Source: QWPN01 sp044238145 (GTDB taxonomy: Bacteria; Planctomycetota; Planctomycetia; Pirellulales; UBA1268). Taken from it: a DNA stretch of 64,000 nt. This document shows positions 1 through 8,073 of the stretch, piece after piece; position 1 is the stretch's first letter, and every line of letters begins with the position of its first letter. The notes under the pieces are model-generated. The model worked only from the letters and a program-made list of their open reading frames with translations, was not told the origin of the DNA and did not search any database. Location: NCBI GenBank assembly GCA_044238145.1, contig JBIIDT010000005.1, positions 7,001-71,000 of the forward strand, written 5' to 3'. A program made the translations under genes and the position numbers.

Positions 1-833
1 GTGACCACGATCCGGTGCCGGTTCTTGCCGTGCTCCTCGACGTGGGCCCGGGCCCGGAGCGTGATCGTGCTGCGGCCCGTCAGGTAGCCGCGGACGAGCG
101 CCTCGCGGCCCATCACGATGCCCCCGGTGGGGAAGTCGGGGCCGGGGACGATCTGCAGCAGCTCCGCCATCGAGATCGACGGGCTGTCGATGAGGGCCAC
201 GAGGGCCCGGCAGATCTCGCCGAGGTTGTGCGGCGGGATGCTCGTCGCCATGCCGACGGCGATGCCGCCGGCGCCGTTGACCAGCAGGTTCGGGAACCGC
301 CCCGGCAGCACGACCGGTTCGGTGTTCCGCTCGTCGTAGGAGGGGATGTAGTCGACCGTGTCGAGCTCGAGATCCTCGAGCATCAGGGCCGCGATGGGCG
401 AGAGCCGGGCCTCCGTGTACCGCATCGCCGCCGCGGGCAGGCCGGCGATCGAGCCGAAGTTGCCCTGCTTGTCGACGAGCACGTGCCGCATGTTCCATTC
501 CTGGGCCATGCGGACGAGCGTCGGGTAGATCACGCTCTCGCCGTGCGGGTGGTAGTTGCCGCTGGTGTCGCCCGAGATCTTGGCGCACTTCACGCGGGCG
601 GCGCCGGGGGAGAGCTTGAGGTCGTTCATGGCGACGAGGATCCGTCGCTGCGAGGGCTTGAGGCCGTCGCGCACATCGGGCAACGCCCGCGACACGATGA
701 CACTCATCGCGTACGTGAGATAGCTGTCCTTGAGCTCCTGCTCGATCGGCAGGTCGACGATCCGACCTCCCGAGGCATCACCCGCGCCGGCGGCCGCGGC
801 ATCGTCCGCCGGGGGGTTCACGTCGTCAGCCAA
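1..833 (-). CDS. gyrA: DNA gyrase subunit A, N-terminal part (runs off window)
   Basis: Type II topoisomerase subunit that cuts and rejoins DNA; it acts with GyrB to introduce negative supercoils. About 277 residues are visible and the 3' end is cut by the window edge. The GyrA start of the breakage-reunion domain (IEQELKDSYL, YAMSVIVSRALPD), the HPHGES quinolone-determining segment and AAMRYTE, carrying the catalytic tyrosine (about residue 139), are all readable. I chose the TTG at 831-833 because a GGAG lies 8 nt upstream; an in-frame GTG at 819-821 is the alternative. The position matching E. coli Asp87 is Pro here. A promoter-like pair sits upstream at 887-914. Confidence 0.95.
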   Translation of the reverse strand, partial: MADDVNPPADDAAAAGAGDASGGRIVDLPIEQELKDSYLTYAMSVIVSRALPDVRDGLKPSQRRILVAMNDLKLSPGAARVKCAKISGDTSGNYHPHGESVIYPTLVRMAQEWNMRHVLVDKQGNFGSIAGLPAAAMRYTEARLSPIAALMLEDLELDTVDYIPSYDERNTEPVVLPGRFPNLLVNGAGGIAVGMATSIPPHNLGEICRALVALIDSPSISMAELLQIVPGPDFPTGGIVMGREALVRGYLTGRSTITLRARAHVEEHGKNRHRIVV

Positions 834-886
834 GGCAGGGTCTCCACGCCCGAAAACACCGCCGGACGAGGCCCGCGGGATGCTTG

Positions 887-914
887 AACATACCCGGCGT
901 GCCGGGGCGGTCAA
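887..914 (-). promoter_or_regulatory. Predicted sigma70-type promoter of gyrA
   Basis: Read on the minus strand, TTGACC (909-914) and TATGTT (887-892) are separated by 16 nt, about 47 nt ahead of the proposed gyrA start. Both boxes are AT-richer than the surrounding sequence. This is a pattern match only. Confidence 0.5.
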
Positions 915-964
915 CCGGCGCGAAACGGCCGCCCGACCGCTGTTTTTCGCCCCCCCGTGATGGC

Positions 965-994
965 TTGACCCGCGCCGCGGGAGGCCCCTATCCT
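965..994 (+). promoter_or_regulatory. Predicted promoter of the glycosyltransferase cassette
   Basis: TTGACC (965-970) is followed 18 nt later by TATCCT (989-994), about 40 nt before the ATG at 1034. It would fire away from gyrA. It is weaker than the gyrA candidate. Confidence 0.35.
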
Positions 995-1033
995 CCCGCC
1001 CCCGATCAGGTCCCGAACGCCCAGGCTGCGGCC

Positions 1034-2776
1034 ATGACAGCACGCTCCCACGGACTCCTCGTCGCCGCCCTCGCGGCGGTCGTGCTGCTGCCCAACCTGG
1101 GCGGCCCGCCACTGTGGGACGACGATGAGCCGCGCAACGCCGCCTGCTCGTTGGCCATGCATGCGACGGGCGACTGGGTCGTGCCCACCTTCAACGGGCG
1201 GCTACGGGTCGAGAAGCCGGCGCTCGTCAACTGGCTGCACCTGGCGGGCTTCGCCGTGGCCGGCGTCAACGAGACCGGCGCCCGGCTGGGCTCGGCCCTG
1301 CTCACGCTCGCCACCTGCCTGCTCACCTGGCGGATCGGGGCCGCCGTGTTCACCCCGGCGGTCGGCTGCTGGGCGGGAATCGTCATGGCCACCTGCCTGT
1401 GGACGGCGGTCGGCGGGCGGGCCGCCACGCCCGACCCGCCGCTCGTCTTCTGCACGACGCTCGCCCTGTGGCTGTTCGTCCGCGGCGGCCGCCTCCCCGG
1501 CAGGGATGGCACCGGCTGGCGGAGCGGACCGGTGCAACTCACGGCCGGCGCGGCGGCGGCGGTCGGCGCGGCCCTCGGCCTGGCCGTGCTCGCCAAAGGC
1601 CCCGTGGGCCTCGTGCCCCCCGTGGCCGCCTTCCTTCTCTTCGCCTGGTGGCAGGCCTGCCTCGACCCGTCCCGGACGGGACCCCGCGCGACCCGGCTGC
1701 TGGCCGGAGCCGGCGCCGCATGGCGGGGCGTGCGGCCGCTCGTGATCCTGGGCGTGGCGGTCGCCGTCGCGGCCCCGTGGTACGCCGCGGTCGGCTGGCG
1801 GACAGACGGCGCGTGGCTGCGGGGCTTCTTCCTCGTCCACAACGTCGGCCGCTTCTCCGCGCCGATGGAAGGACACTCGGGTTCAACCCTTCTCTACTAT
1901 CCGCTCGTCGTGCTCGTCGGCACGTTCCCCTGGTCGATGGCCGCCGCGCTAGTCGGGTGGCATGCCTGCCGGTCGGCCCGCGGCGACGGCGACGCCGGCG
2001 TGGGCGGCCGGCTGCTCGTCGCCTGGACGGCCGCCTGGCTCGTGCCGCTGTCGCTCTCCGCGACGAAACTGCCGGGCTACGCCTGGCCCGCCTACCCGGC
2101 GGTCGCCGGCCTCGCCGGCCTGTTCTTCGCCGACTGGGTGCGGCTGCCCACGGTCGCGACCGACCGCTGGATGCGGCTGGCCTGGGCCCTGCTGGCCGTC
2201 TCGGGCGCGGCCCTGGCGGTCGGCCTGCCGCTCGTCGCCGCCCGCTTCGCGCCCGGCGCCGAATGGCTGGGCTGCATCGGCCTGCTCCCGCTCGTCGGCG
2301 CGGCCGTCGCCTGGACCTGCCAGTCGCTGCACTCGCGGCTCGCCGCCTCCGCCGCGCTGGCGGCCACGGCCTGCGCCACCGTCGCGGCGCTCATGTCCGT
2401 CGGCCCCGCGGCGATCGGCCGCACCGGGGGGACGCGGCAGCTGGTCGCCAGGCTCGAGGCCGTCAACGCGGGCGGGCCGATCGCCGCCTACCGCGCACCG
2501 CCGAGCACCGCCTTCTACGCCGGCCGGCTCATGCCCGCCGGGAGCATCGCCGACCTCCATGCCCCTGCCGAGGTCGTCGGCTTCCTCGACGCGAACCCCG
2601 GCGCCCACCTCGTGATCGACGCCCGTTTCGAGGCGGAGGTCGGTCCGGCGTTGCCGCCCCACTACCGCGTGCTGCACGCCACGACCACGCTGCCGGAATC
2701 GCGGCGGCTGCTCCTCCTCGGCCCCGGCATCCGGCCCGATCGCGTCGCCGACGCCGAGCGGCCGCCGCGCCGCTGA
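1034..2776 (+). CDS. ArnT/PMT-like membrane glycosyltransferase (copy 1)
   Basis: A 580-residue multipass membrane protein of the GT83 ArnT-like family. Members move a sugar from a polyprenyl-phosphate carrier to lipid or protein on the outer side of the cytoplasmic membrane. The N-terminal helix is followed by the acidic loop WDDDEPR (about residues 33-39), the family's catalytic motif, then VEKPAL, LAKGPVG and HNVGRF segments typical of ArnT-like enzymes. The ATG at 1034 is preferred to an upstream in-frame start because the upstream residues are not hydrophobic and overlap the promoter region. It is followed after 42 nt by a paralogue and then a sugar-phosphate synthase. The acceptor and sugar are unknown. 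Confidence 0.85.
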   Translation: MTARSHGLLVAALAAVVLLPNLGGPPLWDDDEPRNAACSLAMHATGDWVVPTFNGRLRVEKPALVNWLHLAGFAVAGVNETGARLGSALLTLATCLLTWRIGAAVFTPAVGCWAGIVMATCLWTAVGGRAATPDPPLVFCTTLALWLFVRGGRLPGRDGTGWRSGPVQLTAGAAAAVGAALGLAVLAKGPVGLVPPVAAFLLFAWWQACLDPSRTGPRATRLLAGAGAAWRGVRPLVILGVAVAVAAPWYAAVGWRTDGAWLRGFFLVHNVGRFSAPMEGHSGSTLLYYPLVVLVGTFPWSMAAALVGWHACRSARGDGDAGVGGRLLVAWTAAWLVPLSLSATKLPGYAWPAYPAVAGLAGLFFADWVRLPTVATDRWMRLAWALLAVSGAALAVGLPLVAARFAPGAEWLGCIGLLPLVGAAVAWTCQSLHSRLAASAALAATACATVAALMSVGPAAIGRTGGTRQLVARLEAVNAGGPIAAYRAPPSTAFYAGRLMPAGSIADLHAPAEVVGFLDANPGAHLVIDARFEAEVGPALPPHYRVLHATTTLPESRRLLLLGPGIRPDRVADAERPPRR

Positions 2777-2818
2777 CCGCTTCCCGTGCCCGATCCACCA
2801 GCCCCTGGAACCGCTCCC

Positions 2819-4582
2819 ATGACCGTCAGGCATCCCACGCTCCTCGTCCTCCTGGCGGCCACGGCCGCGCTCGCCGTCGGCTTCTCGCGAACGCCGCTGT
2901 GGGACGAGGACGAGCCGCGGTTCGCGGCGATCGCCCGCGCGATGGTCGAGACGGGCGACTGGGTCGTGCCGATGTACAACGACACGCTCGCCGTCGACAA
3001 GCCGGTGCTCATGCACTGGTTCATGGCCGCCGCGATGACGGTCTTCGGCCCCGGCGAGTTCGCCGCCCGCCTGCCCTCGGCGATCGCGGTGCTGCTCACG
3101 GCCCTCGCCCTGCTCCGCGCGGGCACCCGTTGGTTCGACACGGAGACGGGCGTGGTGGCGGCCCTGGCCTACGTCGGTTGCCTGCTCGTCGGCATCGAGG
3201 CCCACGGCGCGACGCCCGACGCGATCCTCGTGGCCCTGACCACGTGGGCCACGCTCCTGGCCGCGGAGCCGTTCCTGCCCGACCGCCGGTCCACCGGCGA
3301 GGCCCCGTGGCCGGCCCGGCTCACCGTCGGCCGGGCCGCCGCCGTGGGCGGCCTGTGCGGCCTCGCGATCGTCTGCAAGGGGCCGATCGGCTTCGTCGGG
3401 CCGGCTGCGGTCGTGGTGCCGTGGCTGGGCTGGCTCGCCATCCGCCACCGCCGCGCGTCCGGCCGCGGGTCGTTGGCGGCGATCCTGCCCGCGACGCTCG
3501 ACGTGTTCCGCGCGATCCGCCCGCTCACGATCCTCGCCGCCACGCTCGCCGTCGCCGCCCCGTGGTACGTCGCCGTGTCGCTCCGCACCGACGGCGCCTG
3601 GACCACCGGCTTCTTCTTCGTGCACAACGTCGGCCGCTTCATGGCACCGATGGAGAAGCACGGCGGCGGCATCCTCTTCCATCCGCTGACGATGCTCGTC
3701 GGCTTCTACCCGTGGTCGTGCTTCCTGCCGCTGGCGATCGTGATCGCGGGCTGGCGGCTGTGGCGCCGGACCGAGACGGCGGCCCGGACCGCCGCCTGGG
3801 GCCTGCTGCTCGTGTGGCTCGCGGTGTGGGTGGGCGGCTTCTCCGCGGCCGCCACCAAGCTCCCCAACTACGTGCTGCCCGCCTATCCGGCGGCCGCGTT
3901 GCTCGTCGCGGCGCTGGCGGTGGAGGCGGCCCGCCGCGCCGCCGCGCCCCAGTCCGGCTGGCCGCACCGCTGGTGGCTGGCCTCGGGCCTGGGCTGGCTC
4001 GCGTTCGGCGGGGCCGCCACGGCCGCCGTCATGATCCTCGCCGCCCGCCACGGCCTGCCCGGCGCCGAGCCGGCGGCCCTGGTGGGCCTCGTGCCGCTCG
4101 GCGGCGCCATCGCCTGCGGCTGGCTCGCCCGCCGGGAGCCGCGGGCCGCGGTCGCGGCGCTGGTGCTCACGGGCCTGATCTACACGGCGCTCGCCGTCGG
4201 GCCCGCCGGCCGGCGGCTCGCCACGGCCAACGCGCTGCCGGCCCTGGTCCGCGACATGCAGGCCCGCCACGGGGGCGCCGCCCGGCTCGGCACCTACCTG
4301 CTCGGCAGCCCGAACGTCGTCTTCTACTCCAATGGCCACGTGCGGCAGATCGTGCGCCGGCACGACGAGGCCGCCGGCGCGTTCCTCCGCTCCGGCCCCG
4401 ACGCGATCCTGCTCGTCCCGGAGAGCGGCTACGCGGAGATCGCCGCCGCGCTGCCCGAGGGCTACGGGATCCTGGGCCGCGCCCGCCCGATCTTCCGCCA
4501 CCACGACGTGCTGGCGATCGGCGCCCTGCCCGACGCCCGGCCGCCCGCCCGCACCGCCGCGACCCCCGAGGTGAACCGATGA
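2819..4582 (+). CDS. ArnT/PMT-like membrane glycosyltransferase (copy 2)
   Basis: A 587-residue paralogue of the gene just upstream, sharing the acidic WDEDEPR loop, VDKPVL, CKGPIGF and HNVGRFMAPMEKH. These mark an ArnT/PMT-type integral membrane glycosyltransferase using a polyprenyl-phosphate-linked sugar. Multiple hydrophobic helices run through residue ~470, with a soluble C-terminal ~120 residues. The ATG at 2819 has a short purine-rich GGA upstream. Its stop overlaps the start of the next gene in ATGA, so translation is probably coupled. The tandem arrangement suggests a recent-to-ancient duplication with two acceptors or two sugars; that is inference. Confidence 0.85.
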   Translation: MTVRHPTLLVLLAATAALAVGFSRTPLWDEDEPRFAAIARAMVETGDWVVPMYNDTLAVDKPVLMHWFMAAAMTVFGPGEFAARLPSAIAVLLTALALLRAGTRWFDTETGVVAALAYVGCLLVGIEAHGATPDAILVALTTWATLLAAEPFLPDRRSTGEAPWPARLTVGRAAAVGGLCGLAIVCKGPIGFVGPAAVVVPWLGWLAIRHRRASGRGSLAAILPATLDVFRAIRPLTILAATLAVAAPWYVAVSLRTDGAWTTGFFFVHNVGRFMAPMEKHGGGILFHPLTMLVGFYPWSCFLPLAIVIAGWRLWRRTETAARTAAWGLLLVWLAVWVGGFSAAATKLPNYVLPAYPAAALLVAALAVEAARRAAAPQSGWPHRWWLASGLGWLAFGGAATAAVMILAARHGLPGAEPAALVGLVPLGGAIACGWLARREPRAAVAALVLTGLIYTALAVGPAGRRLATANALPALVRDMQARHGGAARLGTYLLGSPNVVFYSNGHVRQIVRRHDEAAGAFLRSGPDAILLVPESGYAEIAAALPEGYGILGRARPIFRHHDVLAIGALPDARPPARTAATPEVNR

Positions 4583-5613
4583 CGCCACCGGACGCCCCCG
4601 CCGACATCCTCGTCTGCCCGCCGCGACCGACCCCGCGCGACCGCGCGGCCGGCCTGCTGTCGGTCGTCATCCCCTGCCACGACGAGGAGGAGGTCATCGA
4701 GGCGACGCACGCCCGGCTCGTCGAGGTGCTGCCCGCGACCGGCATGGACTTCGAGATCATCTACGTGGACGACGGCAGCCGCGACCGCACCCTCGGGCGG
4801 CTCGAGTCGATCGCCGCCGGCGATCCGCGGGCGGTCGTCATCGAACTGTCCCGGAACTTCGGCCAGCAGGCGGCCATGTCGGCCGGCCTCGCCGCCGCCC
4901 GGGGCGACGCCGTCGTGATCACCGACGCCGACCTGCAGGACCCGCCCGAGGTGATCCCCGAGATGGTGCGGAGGTGGCGGGAGGGCGTGGACGTGGCGTA
5001 CGGCCGCCGACGCCGCCGCGACGGCGAGACCGCCTTCAAGCTGGCGACGGCGAGCCTGTACCACCGGCTCCTGGCCCGGCTGATGCCCTATCCGATGCCG
5101 GTCGACACGGGCGACTTCAAGCTCGTCGACCGGGCCGTCGTCGACGCCGTCAACGCGCTGCCGGAGAAGCGCCGCTACCTGCGGAGCCTCGTCCCCTGGG
5201 CCGGCTTCCGCCACGAGCCCGTGTGGTACGACCGCCACGCCCGGGTGGCGGGCGTCACGAAGTATTCGCCGTGGAAGCTGCTCAAGCTCGCCGGCGACGC
5301 GCTCGTGCTCTCCTCCGACGCTCCCGTGCGGCTCACCTGGCTGGCCACGGCAGCCCTCGGCGCGATCGGCCTCGTCTCCGGCGGTGCGGCGCTCGTCTCG
5401 CACTGGACGGCCGCCGCCCCGCGGCCGGGCGTCTCGCTGGCGGCGGTGACGGCCGTGGTCGCGACCGTGGCGGCGGTGCAGACGGCCGCCGTCGCGATCG
5501 TGGGCGAGTACGTCGTCCGCACCTACCGCGAGGCCCAGGGCCGGCCCACGTGGGTCGTGCGGCGCACGATCAACGCCGCCCGGGCCGCAACGACCGCATC
5601 GCGAGCGGCGTGA
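4579..5613 (+). CDS. Polyprenyl-phosphate sugar synthase (GT2, DPM1/ArnC-like)
   Basis: A 344-residue family 2 glycosyltransferase that should load a nucleotide sugar onto undecaprenyl phosphate at the inner membrane face. The GT2 fold begins at about residue 29 (SVVIPCHDEEEV), with VDDGSRDRT (~residue 60) and the metal/nucleotide motif DADLQDPPE (~residue 115). RNFGQQAAMSAGL is typical of dolichol-phosphate-mannose-synthase-like enzymes. Two hydrophobic helices at about residues 255-275 and 295-318 anchor the C-terminus. It overlaps the preceding glycosyltransferase by ATGA, so the three genes read as one pathway: make the lipid-linked sugar, then transfer it. The sugar cannot be named from sequence. 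Confidence 0.9.
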   Translation: MTPPDAPADILVCPPRPTPRDRAAGLLSVVIPCHDEEEVIEATHARLVEVLPATGMDFEIIYVDDGSRDRTLGRLESIAAGDPRAVVIELSRNFGQQAAMSAGLAAARGDAVVITDADLQDPPEVIPEMVRRWREGVDVAYGRRRRRDGETAFKLATASLYHRLLARLMPYPMPVDTGDFKLVDRAVVDAVNALPEKRRYLRSLVPWAGFRHEPVWYDRHARVAGVTKYSPWKLLKLAGDALVLSSDAPVRLTWLATAALGAIGLVSGGAALVSHWTAAAPRPGVSLAAVTAVVATVAAVQTAAVAIVGEYVVRTYREAQGRPTWVVRRTINAARAATTASRAA

Positions 5614-5659
5614 ATCGACGTGCCGCGGAGGCGGACGTCGTCATGGCGGCCGAAGGCCT

Positions 5660-6994
5660 TCACCGCGCCAGCGCGATCACGGCGGGCGAACTCACCACGA
5701 GCCCGGTCGGCGTGGCGGCCGTGAAGAAAAACGCCCTGGTGTCGGCCGGCGGCCGCGGCGCGACGAGCGTGCCATCGGCTTCGATCTCGGCGGGCACGGT
5801 CTTCCAGGCGAGTTTGTTGATCGGCCCGGGCTCGGTCGTGGAAACGAACGCCGCCTTCGCCACCGGCCCGCCGGCCACGACACGGCAGCGGGCCACGGCC
5901 TCGTCGAGCACGGGGGTGTCGATCTCCGGCAGCCCCGGCGTGCCGCGCACCGCGGCGTCGATGAACGCGGCGATCTCCGGCGGCGCCCAGCCCGCCTCGT
6001 GGCCGTGCGGCATGTCCACCTCGATGCGGACGTTCTTCTTCGCCTGCCGCACGTCGGCATGGCTCTTCATGAAGCTGTCGAGCGGATAGGCGAAGTCGTT
6101 CGTGCCGTTGACGAAGAAGATCGGCACCCGGCAGGCCGGCAGGTACCGCGCCGGATCGTAGCGTTCCGCCCACCGGGCCGCGTGTTCAGTGCCGAGTCGC
6201 GCGAAATCGCCGAGCCAGCAGCTGTTGTCGCGGAGATGGCCGCAGCCGTAGACGGGCACCGCCGCCCGAAACCGATCGTCGAGCGACGCCACGATGCAGG
6301 TGGTGTAGCCGCCCCAGCTGATGCCGGTGATGGCCGTGCGGTCGGGGTCCACGCCCGGCAGGCTCCGCAGGAGCGAGTGGGCCCGGATGACGTTGGCCAC
6401 GGCGTGGTAGGGCCAGTCGTCGGTGACGTCCGGCGTGGCGATCGTGTCGAACTTGTCCGCGTGCTCCTGGCCCGGGCCGCCGTCGGGCAGACGCGTGGCC
6501 GCCTGCTTGCCCGGGGCCTTGGGATCGGGGCGGCGGCCGGCCAGATCCATGGCGATGGCGGCGTAGCCGCGGCTGGCCCAGAGTTTCACCCACTCGGCGA
6601 AGGCCCTTCCGCCCCCGCCGTGCACCAGCACGACGCCCGGCCAGGGACCCGCGCTCGTGACCGCCGCGTTGCTCGCACCGCCGCGCTCGCCGCCGATGCT
6701 TGCCGGCGTGGCGACATACGCGAACACCCGCGTGGGCCGCCCGCGGAACGGCTCGCCCGCGTAGAGGAGCGACCGCACCGGCCCGGTGTCATCGAGCCAT
6801 TCGACGGCTGGCGGCTCGCTCAACGAAGCCAGATCCCACGGCAGGGACTCCGCCAGCTCCGGCGCGGGCCTGATAAGCCGGGGGCGGGCCTCCTCCGCGG
6901 CTGCGAGGGCCCCGAAGAAGCCCAGCAGAACGCCGCACACTCCTGCCACGAGCGTGCATGGCACCGGCATCCGCAACGAGTCACACACCAGCAT
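5660..6994 (-). CDS. Exported alpha/beta hydrolase (dienelactone hydrolase/acetyl-xylan-esterase-like)
   Basis: A 444-residue protein with a signal peptide (hydrophobic residues ~12-33). The alpha/beta-hydrolase core shows an oxyanion stretch HGGGGR (~125-130), the nucleophile elbow GISWGGY (Ser ~226), an acid near NGTNDF (Asp ~300) and a His in PHGHE (~330). A C-terminal beta-rich segment of about 90 residues follows. It resembles planctomycete exported esterases that deacetylate polysaccharides, but the substrate is not determined. An internal ATG eight codons in gives an equally good signal peptide. It is the last gene of a probable operon after glutathione peroxidase (15-nt gap). Confidence 0.75.
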   Translation of the reverse strand: MLVCDSLRMPVPCTLVAGVCGVLLGFFGALAAAEEARPRLIRPAPELAESLPWDLASLSEPPAVEWLDDTGPVRSLLYAGEPFRGRPTRVFAYVATPASIGGERGGASNAAVTSAGPWPGVVLVHGGGGRAFAEWVKLWASRGYAAIAMDLAGRRPDPKAPGKQAATRLPDGGPGQEHADKFDTIATPDVTDDWPYHAVANVIRAHSLLRSLPGVDPDRTAITGISWGGYTTCIVASLDDRFRAAVPVYGCGHLRDNSCWLGDFARLGTEHAARWAERYDPARYLPACRVPIFFVNGTNDFAYPLDSFMKSHADVRQAKKNVRIEVDMPHGHEAGWAPPEIAAFIDAAVRGTPGLPEIDTPVLDEAVARCRVVAGGPVAKAAFVSTTEPGPINKLAWKTVPAEIEADGTLVAPRPPADTRAFFFTAATPTGLVVSSPAVIALAR

Positions 6995-7009
6995 GCGCGG
7001 GGCGCCGCG

Positions 7010-7558
7010 TCACTTCGCGAGCGCCGCCTCGATGGCCTGCACGAGCTTGGCGTCGTCGGGAGCCACGCCGCTCTTGAACCGGCCGATCACGGCGCCGTCC
7101 TTGCCGATCAGGAACTTCTCGAAGTTCCAGGACACCTCCCCCTTCGGATCGGCGGCCTCGGTGAGCGACTTGTAGAGCGGGGCCTTGTCGGGACCCTTGA
7201 CGGTGATCTTGGCGAACATCGGGAACGTGACGCCGTACTTGGCCGAACAGAACTCGGCGATCTGGGCGTCGCTGCCCGGCTCCTGCGCACCGAAGTCGTT
7301 GGCCGGGAAGCCCAGGATCACGAGCCCCTTGTCCTTCTGGGAATCGTAGAGCTTCTGCAGGCCGGCGTACTGGCCGGTGTAGCCGCAGCGGCTGGCCACG
7401 TTGACCACGAGCACGACCTTTCCCTTGTAGGCGGCGAGATCGACGGGCTTGCCGTCGATGCCCTTCATCTCGCCGGCGAGCGGCGTGGCTCCATGGGCCA
7501 CGGCCAGCCCGCACGCGAACAACACCGCCACCGCGACGCCAGCCTTCACGATCATCAT
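7010..7558 (-). CDS. Exported glutathione/thioredoxin peroxidase
   Basis: A 182-residue Gpx-family protein that reduces hydroperoxides. A hydrophobic signal segment (residues ~5-22) implies export to the periplasm. The catalytic set is visible: Cys58 in NVASRCGYT, Gln92 in GAQEPG, and Trp144-Asn145 in SWNFEKFL. The peroxidatic residue is cysteine, not selenocysteine. The usual resolving Cys of FPCNQF is replaced (FPANDF); Cys104 (EFCSAKYG) may serve instead. It starts 2 nt after the MEKHLA gene stop, which argues for co-transcription. Confidence 0.9.
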   Translation of the reverse strand: MMIVKAGVAVAVLFACGLAVAHGATPLAGEMKGIDGKPVDLAAYKGKVVLVVNVASRCGYTGQYAGLQKLYDSQKDKGLVILGFPANDFGAQEPGSDAQIAEFCSAKYGVTFPMFAKITVKGPDKAPLYKSLTEAADPKGEVSWNFEKFLIGKDGAVIGRFKSGVAPDDAKLVQAIEAALAK

Positions 7559-7560
7559 GG

Positions 7561-8073
7561 TCAGTCCTCCGGGGTTTGCTGCATTATGGACGCCCGCCCG
7601 GCCGCGGCAACCGGCAGCGGCGTCCAGCGGTCGAACGTGGCCGCCTGGCCGCGGTGCTGGCCCGCAGCGTCGACCAGGTTCCAGACGATCGCCTGCTCGA
7701 TGCGAAATCGCTTGCCGGTGCTCGAGATGCGGATCCCGGCGTAGTCGTCGACGAAGCCGTCGCGGCGGGTCCGCTCGAGCAGCCGGGCCCGCTCGTCGCG
7801 GTGCACCGGCTCGGCCGTGAGCCGCGAGGGCGTCCGCGTGAGCTCGTCCCAGGTCATCTCCCAGAGGGCCAAGGCCGCCGCGTTGCCGTAGTCGAGGATC
7901 GGGTCGGCCTCGGTGCCGTGGGAGACGACGACGAACGGGGCATGGAACAGCCGGGCCGCCTGCTCGGCCGCCGTGCCGGAGCGGTCGACGAGTTCGCGGC
8001 CGAGCAGCCGGGCGAACGAGTCGAGGAGGAGCTGGACGTGACCGAGCGTCACCGGATCGGCCGCGCCGTTCAT
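7561..8073 (-). CDS. MEKHLA domain protein
   Basis: A 170-residue soluble protein made almost entirely of a MEKHLA domain, a PAS-related fold of unknown ligand found in bacteria and plants. Diagnostic stretches are YGNAAALALWEM, LTRTPSRLTAEP, RDERARLLER, DDYAGIRISSTGKRF and AIVWNLVDAAG. The ATG overlaps the stop of the giant beta-helix gene in ATGA. Its function is unknown; the neighbours (exported peroxidase, exported hydrolase, surface protein) hint at a stress or envelope role without proving one. Confidence 0.85.
   Translation of the reverse strand: MNGAADPVTLGHVQLLLDSFARLLGRELVDRSGTAAEQAARLFHAPFVVVSHGTEADPILDYGNAAALALWEMTWDELTRTPSRLTAEPVHRDERARLLERTRRDGFVDDYAGIRISSTGKRFRIEQAIVWNLVDAAGQHRGQAATFDRWTPLPVAAAGRASIMQQTPED

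Noticed and set aside
15..887. Long plus-strand frame over the gyrA 5' region
   Set aside because: It is the antisense shadow of gyrA in high-GC DNA; the minus-strand protein has all GyrA motifs.
1399..4578. Very long plus-strand frame reading into the GT2 gene
   Set aside because: It runs out of frame through two clear glycosyltransferases and is Arg/Pro-rich; only its last 344 codons are real.
1949..4588. 879-codon minus-strand frame opposite the glycosyltransferases
   Set aside because: Low-complexity Gly/Arg/Asp composition with no motif; high-GC antisense shadow.
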